Shown piece by piece: positions 1 to 7,912 of a stretch of 64,000 bases of DNA (position 1 is the first letter of the stretch; every line of letters begins with the position of its first letter). Source of the stretch: Pseudomonas fluorescens (GTDB lineage Bacteria > Pseudomonadota > Gammaproteobacteria > Pseudomonadales > Pseudomonadaceae); assembly GCF_902497855.1 (NCBI RefSeq), contig NZ_CABVHU010000023.1, forward strand, positions 1-64,000, read 5' to 3'. A program made the position numbers and the translations under genes. A model generated the notes under the pieces. That model made no database searches. It saw nothing but the letters and a program-made list of their open reading frames with translations, and had not been told where the DNA came from.

Positions 1-75
1 TTTTCGAAACCCATCGTCGCCGTTGATGTAGGCCTCAACGGCTGTGATTTTGAACTGCACGGAATACTTGCCCAT
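1..75 (-). CDS. IS3-family transposase OrfA, N-terminal fragment
   Basis: The minus strand opens with ATG at 75 and runs in frame off the window edge for 25 codons, starting MGKYSVQFKITAVEAYINGD. This matches the N-terminus of the helix-turn-helix OrfA proteins of IS150-like elements, which bind the element's ends and are normally joined to OrfB by frameshifting. The IS inverted repeat lies just upstream of the start. Only the N-terminus is visible, so the subgroup is an inference. Confidence 0.7.
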   Translation of the reverse strand, partial: MGKYSVQFKITAVEAYINGDDGFRK

Positions 76-127
76 TGGAAACACCCCAAAAGTCAGGATC
101 TGTGTCCAACTTTTGGGGGTCAGTTCA
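1..127 (-). mobile_element. End of an IS3-family insertion sequence (cut by the window edge)
   Basis: The outer end reads, on the minus strand, TGAACTGACCCCCAAAAGTT from 127 inward, which resembles the terminal inverted repeat of IS3-family elements of the IS150 type. It is followed about 50 bp inside by the start of an OrfA-like reading frame, as expected for the left end of such an element. Only this end is in the window, so completeness and target duplication cannot be judged. A REP element starts four bases outside the IS end, so the IS may have inserted beside or into a REP. Confidence 0.75.
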
Positions 128-130
128 TCA

Positions 131-214
131 TGTAGGAGCTGGCTTGCCAGCGAAAGCGGCCTCAAGTCATGCATCGCCCATGCAGACGCCTTCGCCGGCA
201 AGCCGGCTCCTACA
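131..214. repeat. REP doublet (inverted pair)
   Basis: A left arm TGTAGGAGCTGGCTTGCCAG and an inverted right arm ending GCCGGCTCCTACA are separated by about 35 bp, the REPIN layout common in P. fluorescens genomes. A nearly identical copy lies at 297-380. Confidence 0.85.
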
Positions 215-296
215 GGGTTTGGCGTTTTTCGCAATCCTTCTGTAGGCAGGTGACGGGGGGTGGCGTTGACCGCAATCCATCTGCACACGCTGATCA

Positions 297-380
297 TGTA
301 GGAGCTGGCTTGCCAGCGAAAGCGGCCTCAAGTCATGCAGCGCCCATGCAGACGCCTTCGCCGGCAAGCCGGCTCCTACA
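297..380. repeat. REP doublet overlapping the end of the MFS gene
   Basis: This is a near-identical copy of the doublet at 131-214, including the linker. Its right arm overlaps the last codons of the minus-strand MFS transporter gene, and the TAG in the REP core supplies that gene's stop codon at 376-378. Confidence 0.85.
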
Positions 381-1584
381 GGGTTTGGCGTGACGCCACT
401 TCCAGCGGTTGGTTTTTGGTGGCGAGGGTTCGCCACCAATAGATCAACGCCACGGCATTGATGCTTGCGCCCAGCAGGCACACGCCAAGCCATCCGCCCC
501 AGGCGTACATCGCCGTCGAACCGATCGAGCCCAATGCACTGCCGATCGAATAAAACACCATATAGCCGGCAGTCAGTCGGCTCTGGGCTTCGGGGCGTAT
601 GCCGTAGATCATGCTTTGGCTGGTGACATGCACCGCCTGCAAACCCAGGTCCAGGGTAATCACCCCAAGCAGCAACGCCCACAACGAGGATTGGGTGAGG
701 GCGATCGGCAGCCACGAGACCAGCATCAACAGCAGGGACAATCCGCTGGTCCATTGCCCCAGGCCACGATCAGCCAGGTGCCCGGCACGGGCGGCGGCCA
801 GCGCGCCGGCGGCACCTGCCAGGCCGAACAAGCCGATTTGAGTATGGGACAACGACAGCGGCGGGGCACTCAGCGGCAGCACCATGGGCGTCCACAGCAC
901 CATGGCGCTGGCGAACGTCAGCAGCGCCAGCACCGCCCGTTGGCGCAGCACCGGTTCTTCCTTGAACAATGTAAACACCGAGCCGATCAACGCGCCGTAG
1001 GAACTGGCGGCTTGCGCCTGTTCCTGCCTGGGCAGCACGCGCAATAGCAGCAGCGCCATCACCAGGGTCAAACCGGCCGACAACAGATAAATCGAACGCC
1101 AACCGGCCAGATCAGCCATGCCCCCGGCCACCGTTCGGGCCAGCAGAATGCCGACCACGATGCCGCTGGTGACCACACCCACCACCCGTCCTCGCTGCGC
1201 CGGGATCGCCAGCGTGGCGGCATAGGCCACCAGCACTTGCGTGATAACGGCCAGCAGTCCGGTCAGGGTCATTCCCAGCAGCAGCCAGACGCTGTTCGGC
1301 GCCAACGCGATCATCAACAGTGCCAGCGCCGACAACAGCGTTTGCGTGACGATCAAGCGCCGGCGATTGAGCAGGTCCCCCAGCGGCACCAGCAGCAACA
1401 GACCGACGCCGTAACCGATCTGGGTTAGGGTCACGATGACGCCGAGGGTGGCAGGCTCCATGGCGAACGCCTCTCCCATCGCATCCAGCAGCGGTTGTGC
1501 GTAGTAGACATTACCGACGGCCAGGCCGCAGGCGAAGGCAAACAGCAACACCACGGCACTGCTCAATGGCTGGTCATGCTTCAT
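376..1584 (-). CDS. MFS transporter, drug/metabolite efflux type
   Basis: This is a 402-residue inner-membrane protein with about twelve hydrophobic segments, typical of major facilitator proteins of the DHA1 type. The N-terminus contains GNVYYAQPLLDAMG, and the loop after the second helix carries the MFS signature GDLLNRRR. The start at 1584 is chosen because AAGGAG lies at a good distance; a GTG one codon earlier is too close to it. The gene is divergent from an HxlR-type regulator, and the shared promoter region contains a perfect palindrome, so the regulator probably controls this pump. The substrate cannot be told from sequence. The last few residues are encoded by a REP element, so the original C-terminus may have been replaced. 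Confidence 0.85.
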   Translation of the reverse strand: MKHDQPLSSAVVLLFAFACGLAVGNVYYAQPLLDAMGEAFAMEPATLGVIVTLTQIGYGVGLLLLVPLGDLLNRRRLIVTQTLLSALALLMIALAPNSVWLLLGMTLTGLLAVITQVLVAYAATLAIPAQRGRVVGVVTSGIVVGILLARTVAGGMADLAGWRSIYLLSAGLTLVMALLLLRVLPRQEQAQAASSYGALIGSVFTLFKEEPVLRQRAVLALLTFASAMVLWTPMVLPLSAPPLSLSHTQIGLFGLAGAAGALAAARAGHLADRGLGQWTSGLSLLLMLVSWLPIALTQSSLWALLLGVITLDLGLQAVHVTSQSMIYGIRPEAQSRLTAGYMVFYSIGSALGSIGSTAMYAWGGWLGVCLLGASINAVALIYWWRTLATKNQPLEVASRQTL

Positions 1585-1600
1585 CACAGATCTCCTTAAG

Positions 1601-1642
1601 TGGTTTCAAATTGAAACCAGTTGTACGGTAAGGAAACCAGTT
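1601..1642. promoter_or_regulatory. Probable operator of the HxlR-type regulator between the divergent genes
   Basis: TGGTTTCAAATTGAAACCA at 1601-1619 is a perfect inverted repeat around a central A. The half-site GAAACCAGTT recurs exactly 20 bp (two helical turns) later at 1633-1642. The elements lie between the MFS start and the regulator start, where one bound dimer pair could control both promoters. That the neighbouring HxlR protein binds here is inference. Confidence 0.65.
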
Positions 1643-1678
1643 TTATATTGCAACTACATAATTTGGGTGAACGCGAAC

Positions 1679-2125
1679 ATGGCCAAACGAACAAGCATGG
1701 AAGGCGTCGAATGCCCGGTTGCCCGCTCTGTGGAGGCCATTGGCGATGGCTGGTCGCTGCTGATCGTGCGCGATGCCTTTGACGGCATTCGCCGGTTCGG
1801 TGAGTTCCAGCGCAACCTGGGGATGGCCAGGAACATCCTGTCGGCGCGCTTGCGCATGCTGGTGGCCAACGGGATTCTCGATTTGGTGCCGGCGTCGGAT
1901 GGCAGCGCGTATCAGGAGTACGTGCTGACCGAGAAGGGTAAGGGCCTGTTCCCGCTGATCATCGGATTGCGGCAATGGGGCGAGGCGTTTTTCTTCGAGG
2001 AGGGGGAGGCGCACTCGCGGTTGGTTGACCGCGAGCACGGTCAACCGCTGCGGACCCTGGAACCGCGTGCCGAGGACGGGCGTTTGTTGGGGCCAGAGGA
2101 TTGCGTACGGATTGCGGCCCGATAA
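1679..2125 (+). CDS. HxlR-family winged-helix transcriptional regulator
   Basis: This is a 148-residue protein with the HxlR layout: a cysteine near the start in VECPVARS, the recognition region RFGEFQRNLGMARNILSARL, and the wing followed by YVLTEKG. Members bind DNA as dimers and usually control a neighbouring efflux or redox gene, often sensing electrophiles or oxidation through the conserved cysteine. ATG at 1679 is preferred because homologues begin near MAKRTS; a GTG at 1667 is also open. It is divergent from the MFS transporter with a palindromic operator between them, so autoregulation and control of the pump are likely. Confidence 0.85.
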   Translation: MAKRTSMEGVECPVARSVEAIGDGWSLLIVRDAFDGIRRFGEFQRNLGMARNILSARLRMLVANGILDLVPASDGSAYQEYVLTEKGKGLFPLIIGLRQWGEAFFFEEGEAHSRLVDREHGQPLRTLEPRAEDGRLLGPEDCVRIAAR

Positions 2126-2137
2126 AAGTCAGTACTA

Positions 2138-2163
2138 ATGTGGGAGCAAGCTTGCTCCCACAT
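2138..2163. repeat. Short perfect palindrome, REP-like hairpin
   Basis: A 26-bp perfect palindrome with the core GGGAGCAAGCTTGCTCCC lies 12 bp after the HxlR stop codon. It belongs to the REP family of Pseudomonas. It could also stop or stabilise the regulator's transcript, although no U-run follows. Confidence 0.7.
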
Positions 2164-2209
2164 CTTTGATCAGCATTGATTACAGGTTTTGTGTCCGACA
2201 TAAACCCTG

Positions 2210-2292
2210 GTAGGAGCTGGCTTGCCAGCGAAGGCGGCCTCAAGCCTTGCATCGCCCATGAAGACCCCTTCGCCAGCAAGCCGGCTCCTACA
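2210..2292. repeat. REP doublet
   Basis: Inverted arms TAGGAGCTGGCTTGCCAGCG and CCAGCAAGCCGGCTCCTA sit between two convergent genes, the regulator and the carboxypeptidase. Confidence 0.85.
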
Positions 2293-2304
2293 GGGTTCGG
2301 CGTT

Positions 2305-3456
2305 TCAGCGCAAGCTATCAACCATATCAGCCACGGTCGTCAGCACATCCTTGCCCAACTGCTTCGACCGTTTCCCCGACCACCCCGTCAGCGCATTCGG
2401 CGCATCATTGTTGTCCTTGAACGGCATTTCCAGCGTCAGCGACAAACAATCGTATTTCTCCCCGACGGCATTGCACGCCAAGGTCATATTGGCCTTGCCC
2501 GGCAGATCGCGGGTATAGCCATGCCTGGTCTGAAAATCCTTGGTCAGGTGCTTCAGATGGCTGCGGAAATGCTCTTCAAGTTTTTCGAGCCGCGGCGTGT
2601 AACCCGGGTTGCCTTCGCAACCGGCGGTGAACACATAGGGGATCTCTTCATCGCCATGAATGTCGAGGAACAGGTCGACCCCGTACTGCTCCATCTGCTG
2701 TTGCACGAACAACACTTCCGGGCTCAGTTCCTGGCTGGCGCTCTGCCAGGCGCGGTTCAGGTCCTGGCCCATGGCGTTGGTGCGCAAGTGACCGTGGAAG
2801 GCGCCATCCGGGTTCATGTTGGGCACCAGGTACAGGTCGGCGCTGGCGAGCAATTTCTGCAGCACCGGATCGTCCTGCCTTTCGAGGCGTTCGATCACGC
2901 CTTCCATGAACCACTCGGCCATGTGTTCGCCAGGGTGTTGCTGGGCAATGATCCACACCTTGCGCCGGCCTTCGGCGCCCGTGCCTTTGCGCAGTAGCTG
3001 GATGTCCCGCCCTTCGACGCTTTTGCCGGTAGCCAGCAGCTCGGTGCCGGCCTTGGTCAGCGCCTGCTCGATCAGCCAGTCATGGCGACCGCGGCTGTAG
3101 GGTTCGAAGTAGGCAAACCAGGCGTGGGTGGCGGTGGTTTCGAGGCTGAAACGCAGGCAATCGCCCTCGAAGATGGTCGGCACGCGGAACCAGTTGACGT
3201 GGTCATAGGACGCCACCGCCTGATAACCGTCCCAGGCCTTGTTGTAGGAAGATTTGCTGGCGTTGTTCAGGCGAAACCAGTGCTCCTGGCCGACATGCAG
3301 GCCGCTGGCCTTGAAGTGAAACCACTGGAAGTGCTGGCTGCGGGTGTCCGGGCGGATGGCCAGCAACGCGTGGAGCGGATTGCTGATATCGAGCACTTCA
3401 ATGTTGCCGCTGTCGAAGTTGGCGCTGATGTCGAGAGAGGATTTGGCCACGGTCAT
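2305..3456 (-). CDS. M14-type zinc carboxypeptidase (cytosolic carboxypeptidase-like)
   Basis: This is a 383-residue protein with an N-terminal beta-sandwich domain (about 1-125), as in M14 cytosolic carboxypeptidase-like proteins, followed by the metallopeptidase domain. Zinc ligands are visible as H174 and E177 in HPGEH and H267 in DIHGDEE. The substrate-binding loop NPDGAFHGHLRTNAMGQDLN and the catalytic glutamate E343 in LEMPF are intact. There is no signal peptide, so it should act in the cytoplasm. Bacterial members remove C-terminal residues from peptides; the substrate is unknown. It is a single gene with no evident operon partner. Confidence 0.88.
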   Translation of the reverse strand: MTVAKSSLDISANFDSGNIEVLDISNPLHALLAIRPDTRSQHFQWFHFKASGLHVGQEHWFRLNNASKSSYNKAWDGYQAVASYDHVNWFRVPTIFEGDCLRFSLETTATHAWFAYFEPYSRGRHDWLIEQALTKAGTELLATGKSVEGRDIQLLRKGTGAEGRRKVWIIAQQHPGEHMAEWFMEGVIERLERQDDPVLQKLLASADLYLVPNMNPDGAFHGHLRTNAMGQDLNRAWQSASQELSPEVLFVQQQMEQYGVDLFLDIHGDEEIPYVFTAGCEGNPGYTPRLEKLEEHFRSHLKHLTKDFQTRHGYTRDLPGKANMTLACNAVGEKYDCLSLTLEMPFKDNNDAPNALTGWSGKRSKQLGKDVLTTVADMVDSLR

Positions 3457-3732
3457 AATCGATTCCTGAATATGATTTTTATGGCAAGTACTTTACACGC
3501 TGGGAAGGGAAAAACCGGGGGAAATTGCGGGCTGGAAGGGGGGGCGTCGTCCTTGACGCCGAGGCAGCTTAGAGACTGTGCGATTGATTCTCAAGTGCTA
3601 TTTTTGATTAGTTTGGGCCAATGGTGCCGGGCTTCTCTTGCCAACGGATATTCTTTTGATATCATCCGCGCCATTCGGATTTGTAACACCAAAAGACTTC
3701 ATTAGCCTGAAGATAAAGCCAGAAAAACTGGC

Positions 3733-3846
3733 AAAAAAAAGACCCGGCAAAAAGCCGGGTCAAAAACCGTGATTAGCCTGATGAGGAGAGTGTTCAGGAG
3801 ACCGACCTAAGGTCCCTTGGACATTCGACTGATCTCGCGACCAGCT
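3733..3846 (-). ncRNA. prrF: PrrF-type iron-responsive small RNA
   Basis: The minus strand carries the region conserved in Pseudomonas PrrF RNAs, with AACACTCTCCTCATCAGGCT and then AATCACGGTTTTT, followed by a terminator hairpin GACCCGGC/GCCGGGTC (3741-3761) and eight U residues. PrrF RNAs pair with mRNAs of iron-containing proteins (for example sodB and TCA cycle genes) through the C/U-rich core with Hfq, sparing iron when Fur repression is lifted. The promoter fits: TTGACT, 16 bp, TATTAT, with a Fur box over the -10 region. The predicted length is about 114 nt, as in the family. The 5' end is estimated from the promoter. Whether this is copy 1 or 2 cannot be told. Confidence 0.9.
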
Positions 3847-3849
3847 GCA

Positions 3850-3881
3850 TGCAATAATAATCATTCTCGTTTGCAAGTCAA
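3850..3881 (-). promoter_or_regulatory. prrF promoter with overlapping Fur box
   Basis: On the minus strand, TTGACT (3876-3881), a 16-bp spacer and TATTAT (3854-3859) form a sigma-70 promoter. Positions 3850-3868 match the 19-bp Fur consensus at 14 sites, including the run ATAATCATT in part. Fur-Fe bound here would block the -10 element, so the RNA should be made under iron starvation. Confidence 0.8.
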
Positions 3882-3941
3882 ATGATTTTTGCTGCGCGAT
3901 TGGAAAATTCTTTCCGGTCCTCCTCGAAAGCCTCCTCGTTT

Positions 3942-4289
3942 TCAACCGTTCTGAGCACACTCCAGGGACCGGTCCACCAGCGCCCTGGCCATGTCGATCA
4001 TGTGCACCGTCGAAAAAGCCAGGTGCCGGTTGGTGCCCTGAAGGTTGTTGCCCGACTCGTAAGCGGTGGCGGCGGCACATCGCAGCAGGTCCGAGGCATG
4101 GACCAGCGCCTCTTCGCTGCTGATATTGCGGTTCACGTCAAAGAAGCGTTCTTCAACCACCTCCTCTGCAACAGCAGGTTTCAAGTAATAGTCCAACGCT
4201 CGCTGCGCGGCCGCAAAGCCTTCGGGCGAGGTGAGGGAGGTGTCGATCGGCAGGTCTGGCAGTTCATTGCCGGGGTGGGTCATGGTCAT
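3942..4289 (-). CDS. DUF6124 family small protein
   Basis: This is a 115-residue soluble protein of unknown function. It has the pattern of the Pseudomonas DUF6124 family: a short polar N-terminus, an ALDYYLKP segment, then F-V-N-x-x-I-x-x-EEALVHASDLLRCAAATAYE. The start at 4289 is preceded by GGAG at six bases. It is divergent from the S24-type repressor, and the prrF RNA lies downstream on the same strand. A second family member lies at 59011 in this window. No function can be assigned. Confidence 0.75.
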   Translation of the reverse strand: MTMTHPGNELPDLPIDTSLTSPEGFAAAQRALDYYLKPAVAEEVVEERFFDVNRNISSEEALVHASDLLRCAAATAYESGNNLQGTNRHLAFSTVHMIDMARALVDRSLECAQNG

Positions 4290-4332
4290 GGCTAGCTCCG
4301 TGATGGGTTCATATCCGTGAAACAATCCTAGT

Positions 4333-4374
4333 ACAAAGTGTATTTGTGACGAGAATTTAAATACTACAAGTTGT
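4333..4374. promoter_or_regulatory. Possible operator between DUF6124 gene and repressor
   Basis: ACAAA-N5-TTTGT (4333-4347) and the related ACAAGTTGT (about 4366-4374) lie in the AT-rich divergent intergenic region. Paired half-sites like these are typical of phage-type repressors, and the neighbouring HTH protein is the obvious candidate. No direct proof is visible. Confidence 0.35.
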
Positions 4375-4412
4375 GTTTTGATGACCGGAGGCACCCACGT
4401 ATCGTGCCGCAC

Positions 4413-5060
4413 ATGGATAAATGGATTGAATTGGTCAAGGCCAAGATGAGTGAACTCAAAATCACTCAAGAGATACTCGCCGAGCGCGTCGGGATGTCCC
4501 AGGGGGGCATTGGCCATTGGCTGAACAAACGTCGCCAGCCCGGCGTCGATGACATGAACCGGGTGCTGCAGGCGCTGGGCCTGGACTTTCTCGAGGTGGC
4601 GCTGGTGATCCGCGAGCCGGACGCCTCGCAGGCCGACGGCCAGGACCTGGCGCAAAAGTACAACCCGTACTTCCGTTACCCGGTCAGTGGCTGGCGCGCC
4701 ACCGCAGAGGTGCGCGACGGCGAGCCGGCGGTGTACGGCCAGCAACGTTTCGAACTGTCCGATTACCCGGCCCTGGGCGCGGCGTTCTGGCTACAGGTGA
4801 CAGGCGATGCGATGACGGCACCCTCCGGCATCAGCATTGCCGAGGGCATGTTGATCCTGGTGGACCCGGCCGTGGAGGCGCTGCCCGGCAAGCTGGTGAT
4901 CGCCCAGTGGCCCAACAGCGCCGAAGCCACGTTTCGCAAGCTGATCGAAGAGGGCGGGCAGCGTTACCTGGTCCCGCTCAATCCGACCTACCCCAAAGCC
5001 CTGTACACCCCGCAATGCCGCATCATCGGCGTCGTGGTCCAGGCGACCATCAGGTTCTGA
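4413..5060 (+). CDS. XRE-type HTH repressor with S24 (LexA-like) domain, catalytic residues substituted
   Basis: This is a 215-residue protein with an N-terminal helix-turn-helix (ITQEILAERVGMSQGGIGHW) and a C-terminal S24 peptidase-like fold, resembling phage CI/PrtR-type repressors. In this family the nucleophile lies in GDSM; here the motif reads GDAM with alanine at residue 133. The family's usual ATFK lysine is arginine (R175 in ATFRKL, though K176 follows). If the alignment is right, the protein could not self-cleave on RecA activation and would act as an SOS-insensitive regulator. ATG at 4413 gives the family's usual MDKWIEL start; a GTG at 4404 is also open and sits closer to a GGAGG. 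No prophage genes are adjacent. Confidence 0.75.
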   Translation: MDKWIELVKAKMSELKITQEILAERVGMSQGGIGHWLNKRRQPGVDDMNRVLQALGLDFLEVALVIREPDASQADGQDLAQKYNPYFRYPVSGWRATAEVRDGEPAVYGQQRFELSDYPALGAAFWLQVTGDAMTAPSGISIAEGMLILVDPAVEALPGKLVIAQWPNSAEATFRKLIEEGGQRYLVPLNPTYPKALYTPQCRIIGVVVQATIRF

Positions 5061-5117
5061 TCAGAGCGGTCCGCGCCAGGCCCAGGCCCAGGCCCAGGCG
5101 CAGCACCGATCTTCAGT

Positions 5118-7076
5118 TCAGGCTTCTTCCAGTTCCACCAGCGCACTGCCTTCGCTGACCATCTCGCCTTCCTGGCAATACAGCGCCTTGATCACCCCGG
5201 CATGGGGCGCACGGATGCTGTGTTCCATCTTCATCGCTTCCAGCACCACCAGTTGCGCCCCGGCTTCGACCGATTGCCCGGCCTCCACCAGCACCCGCAC
5301 GATGCTGCCATTCATGGGCGCGGCAAGCCCGCCCTGATGGCTGTGGCTGGCTTCGACGGCACTGATCGGGTCGTAGGCCTCGATGCGGCGCAATTCGCCG
5401 GCCCATTGCAGGTACAGGCTGTCGCCCCGACGGATCGCCCGGTGCTGGCGGCGCACGCCGTTGTGCTCGGTCAGCAGCTGCTCGCCCTTGAGCTGCGCCG
5501 TGTGGGCATCGGCGCGGCCCAGGGTCAGGGCGCGGTCCTGGCCTTCGCAGCTCAGGTGCAGGGTGATCTCGGACGGCAAGCCGCAACGCAGACCGCTGTT
5601 GATCGCCCAAGGCGAAGCCGGGTCATCGGCGCGCGGAGCACCCGGCTGGCTTTGAGCCACGGCCTGGGCGGCGGCTTGCCAGAACTCCTCGCCAAGGTCC
5701 GCAGGGGCCGGCAGCAATTGCTCCTGATACCGCGGAATGAACCCGGTATCCAGTTCCGCCGCGGCAAACGCCGGATGGCCGACGATCCGGCGCAGGAAGT
5801 TGATGTTGGTCTTGAGCCCACCGATCGCAAACTCATCGAGCATGCTCAATAACCGCAGACGCGCCTGTTCACGGTCCTCGCCCCAGGCAATCAGCTTGCC
5901 GAGCATCGGATCATAGAACGGCGAGATTTCATCGCCTTCTTCCACACCACTGTCCACCCGACGTCCCGGACCGGGTGCGGATTCGCGGTACAGCTCCAGG
6001 CGCCCGGTGGCCGGCAGAAAATCATGGCTCGGGTCTTCGGCGTACAGCCGCACCTCAATCGCATGACCGAGCAGCGGCACCTGCTCCTGGGTCATCGGCA
6101 GCGCTTCGCCGCGCGCCACGCGAATCTGCCAGGCCACCAGGTCGAGGCCGGTGATGGCTTCGGTGACCGGGTGTTCGACTTGCAGGCGGGTGTTCATCTC
6201 CATAAAGAAGAACTCGCCGCGGGCATCCAGCAGGAACTCCACGGTGCCGGCACCGACATAGCCGATGGCCTGGGCCGAACGCACCGCGGCTTCGCCCATG
6301 GCGCGCCGCAGTTCCGGGCTCAGGCCCGGGGCGGGGGCTTCCTCGACGACTTTCTGGTGCCGACGTTGAATCGAGCAGTCCCGTTCATTGAGGTACAGGC
6401 AGTGGCCATGTTGATCGGCGAACACCTGGATTTCCACATGGCGTGGTTTGAGCAGGTATTTCTCCACCAGCATCCGCGAATCGCCGAACGACGATTGCGC
6501 TTCACGCTGGGCCGAGGCCAGCGCTTCGGCGAGCTGGCTGACGTCTTCGACCACCTTCATGCCTTTGCCGCCGCCGCCCGCCGTGGCCTTGAGCAGCACC
6601 GGGTAGCCGATGCGTTCGCAAGCGTCGCGGAAGGTCTCGAGGTCCTGGGCTTCGCCGTGATAACCCGGCACCAGCGGCACGCCCGCGGTTTCCATCAAGG
6701 CCTTGGCCGCGGATTTACTGCCCATGGCGTCGATGGCCGAGGCGGGTGGGCCGAGGAAGATCAAGCCGGCGGCTTCGATGGCGCGGGCGAACCCGGCGTT
6801 TTCGGACAGGAAGCCATACCCCGGATGGATCGCCTGGGCGCCACTGGCCTTGGCCGCGGCGATCAGTTTGTCGATCTGCAGGTAGCTGTCGGCGGCTTTG
6901 CTGCCGCCGAGGTCGACGCGGATATCCGCTTCGCGGCTATGGCGCGCGTCGCGGTCAGTGGCGCTGTGCACGGCGACGGTGGTCAGGCCCAGGGCCTTGG
7001 CGGTACGCATCACCCGGCAAGCGATCTCGCCGCGGTTGGCCACCAGCAGGGTGGTGAGGACAGGTGCGCTCATCAA
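5118..7076 (-). CDS. liuD: Methylcrotonoyl-CoA carboxylase, biotin-carrying alpha subunit
   Basis: This 652-residue protein carries biotin carboxylase, ATP-grasp and biotinyl domains in the order of MCC alpha subunits. The glycine-rich ATP loop (KATAGGGGKGMKVV) and EMNTRLQVEHPVTE are intact, and the biotin attachment lysine is K616 in EAMKM. With LiuB it carboxylates 3-methylcrotonyl-CoA to 3-methylglutaconyl-CoA in leucine and isovalerate breakdown. Its ATG overlaps the end of liuC by four bases, so translation is probably coupled. It is the last gene of the liuA-B-C-D unit. Acetyl- or propionyl-CoA carboxylase is ruled out by context. Confidence 0.95.
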   Translation of the reverse strand: MMSAPVLTTLLVANRGEIACRVMRTAKALGLTTVAVHSATDRDARHSREADIRVDLGGSKAADSYLQIDKLIAAAKASGAQAIHPGYGFLSENAGFARAIEAAGLIFLGPPASAIDAMGSKSAAKALMETAGVPLVPGYHGEAQDLETFRDACERIGYPVLLKATAGGGGKGMKVVEDVSQLAEALASAQREAQSSFGDSRMLVEKYLLKPRHVEIQVFADQHGHCLYLNERDCSIQRRHQKVVEEAPAPGLSPELRRAMGEAAVRSAQAIGYVGAGTVEFLLDARGEFFFMEMNTRLQVEHPVTEAITGLDLVAWQIRVARGEALPMTQEQVPLLGHAIEVRLYAEDPSHDFLPATGRLELYRESAPGPGRRVDSGVEEGDEISPFYDPMLGKLIAWGEDREQARLRLLSMLDEFAIGGLKTNINFLRRIVGHPAFAAAELDTGFIPRYQEQLLPAPADLGEEFWQAAAQAVAQSQPGAPRADDPASPWAINSGLRCGLPSEITLHLSCEGQDRALTLGRADAHTAQLKGEQLLTEHNGVRRQHRAIRRGDSLYLQWAGELRRIEAYDPISAVEASHSHQGGLAAPMNGSIVRVLVEAGQSVEAGAQLVVLEAMKMEHSIRAPHAGVIKALYCQEGEMVSEGSALVELEEA

Positions 7077-7888
7077 CGCGACTCCTTGGGGGTGGTGGCG
7101 GCTTGCCAGTTCGGCGCACGCTTTTGCAGAAAGGCCCGCAAGCCCTCCTGGCCTTCAGGGCTGACGCGGATGCGCGCGATCGCGTTTTCGGTGTAGCGGC
7201 GCAGCGCCGGGGTCAGCGCGCCGTTGCCGACTTCACGCAGCAAGTCCTTGCTGACGCGCATGGCCGCCGGGCTGTTGAGCAACAGGTTGTCGATCCACTG
7301 CTCAACGCTGTGTTCCAGCTCGGTGGCCGGATAGCTCTCCGACAACAAGCCGATCTCCCGCGCCCGTTGTCCGCCGAAGCGCTCGGCGGTCAGCGCATAA
7401 CGGCGTGCCGCCCGTTCGCCGATGGCTTGCACCACGAACGGGCTGATCACCGCCGGGGCCAGGCCGATGCGCACTTCCGACAGGCAGAATTGCGCGTCAT
7501 CGGCACCGATGGCCATGTCGCAGCAGCTGATCAGGCCCAACGCGCCGCCAAAGGCCGCGCCTTGCACCACCGCCAGGGTCGGGATTTTCAGCTTGGCCAG
7601 GTTGTACATCAACTCCGCCAGTTCCCGGGCGTCGTCGAGGTTGGTGTGGTAATCGAGCTCGGCCGATTGCTGCATCCAGGCCAGGTCGGCGCCGGCACTG
7701 AAGTGCTTGCCGCGCGCGCGCACCAGCAGAAAGCGCAGGCTGGCATCGCCCGAGACTTTGTCCAGGGCGAGGATCAGTTCGCGGATCATCTCGGCGTTGA
7801 AGGCGTTGTTCTTTTCTTCACGGCTGAGCCACAGGGTCGCAAAACCCCGCGGGTCGGTCAGCAGTTCCAGCGTATTGAAGTCGCTCAT
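7073..7888 (-). CDS. liuC: 3-Methylglutaconyl-CoA hydratase (enoyl-CoA hydratase family)
   Basis: This 271-residue crotonase-fold protein carries the oxyanion-hole segments SAGADLAWM and VQGAAFGGALGL. Between LiuB and LiuD it is expected to hydrate 3-methylglutaconyl-CoA to HMG-CoA. The start at 7888 (MSDFNTLEL) has GGAG ten bases upstream; an earlier in-frame codon at 7909 lies before this site. Pairs of REP elements fill the gap to liuB upstream. Some relatives act on geranoyl derivatives, but no atu genes are present here. Confidence 0.92.
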   Translation of the reverse strand: MSDFNTLELLTDPRGFATLWLSREEKNNAFNAEMIRELILALDKVSGDASLRFLLVRARGKHFSAGADLAWMQQSAELDYHTNLDDARELAELMYNLAKLKIPTLAVVQGAAFGGALGLISCCDMAIGADDAQFCLSEVRIGLAPAVISPFVVQAIGERAARRYALTAERFGGQRAREIGLLSESYPATELEHSVEQWIDNLLLNSPAAMRVSKDLLREVGNGALTPALRRYTENAIARIRVSPEGQEGLRAFLQKRAPNWQAATTPKESR

Positions 7889-7912
7889 ATTCGTCCGTCT
7901 CCACGGCACTTT

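Noticed and set aside
3760..4080. 106-codon minus-strand frame over the prrF region
   Set aside because: It covers the sRNA and its promoter and part of the DUF6124 gene in another frame; no coding features.
5077..5102. CCAGGC short tandem repeat between repressor and liuD
   Set aside because: Only four short units; probably simple slippage with no further structure.
6024..7196. 390-codon plus-strand frame over liuD
   Set aside because: Antisense of liuD; no start signal or domain.
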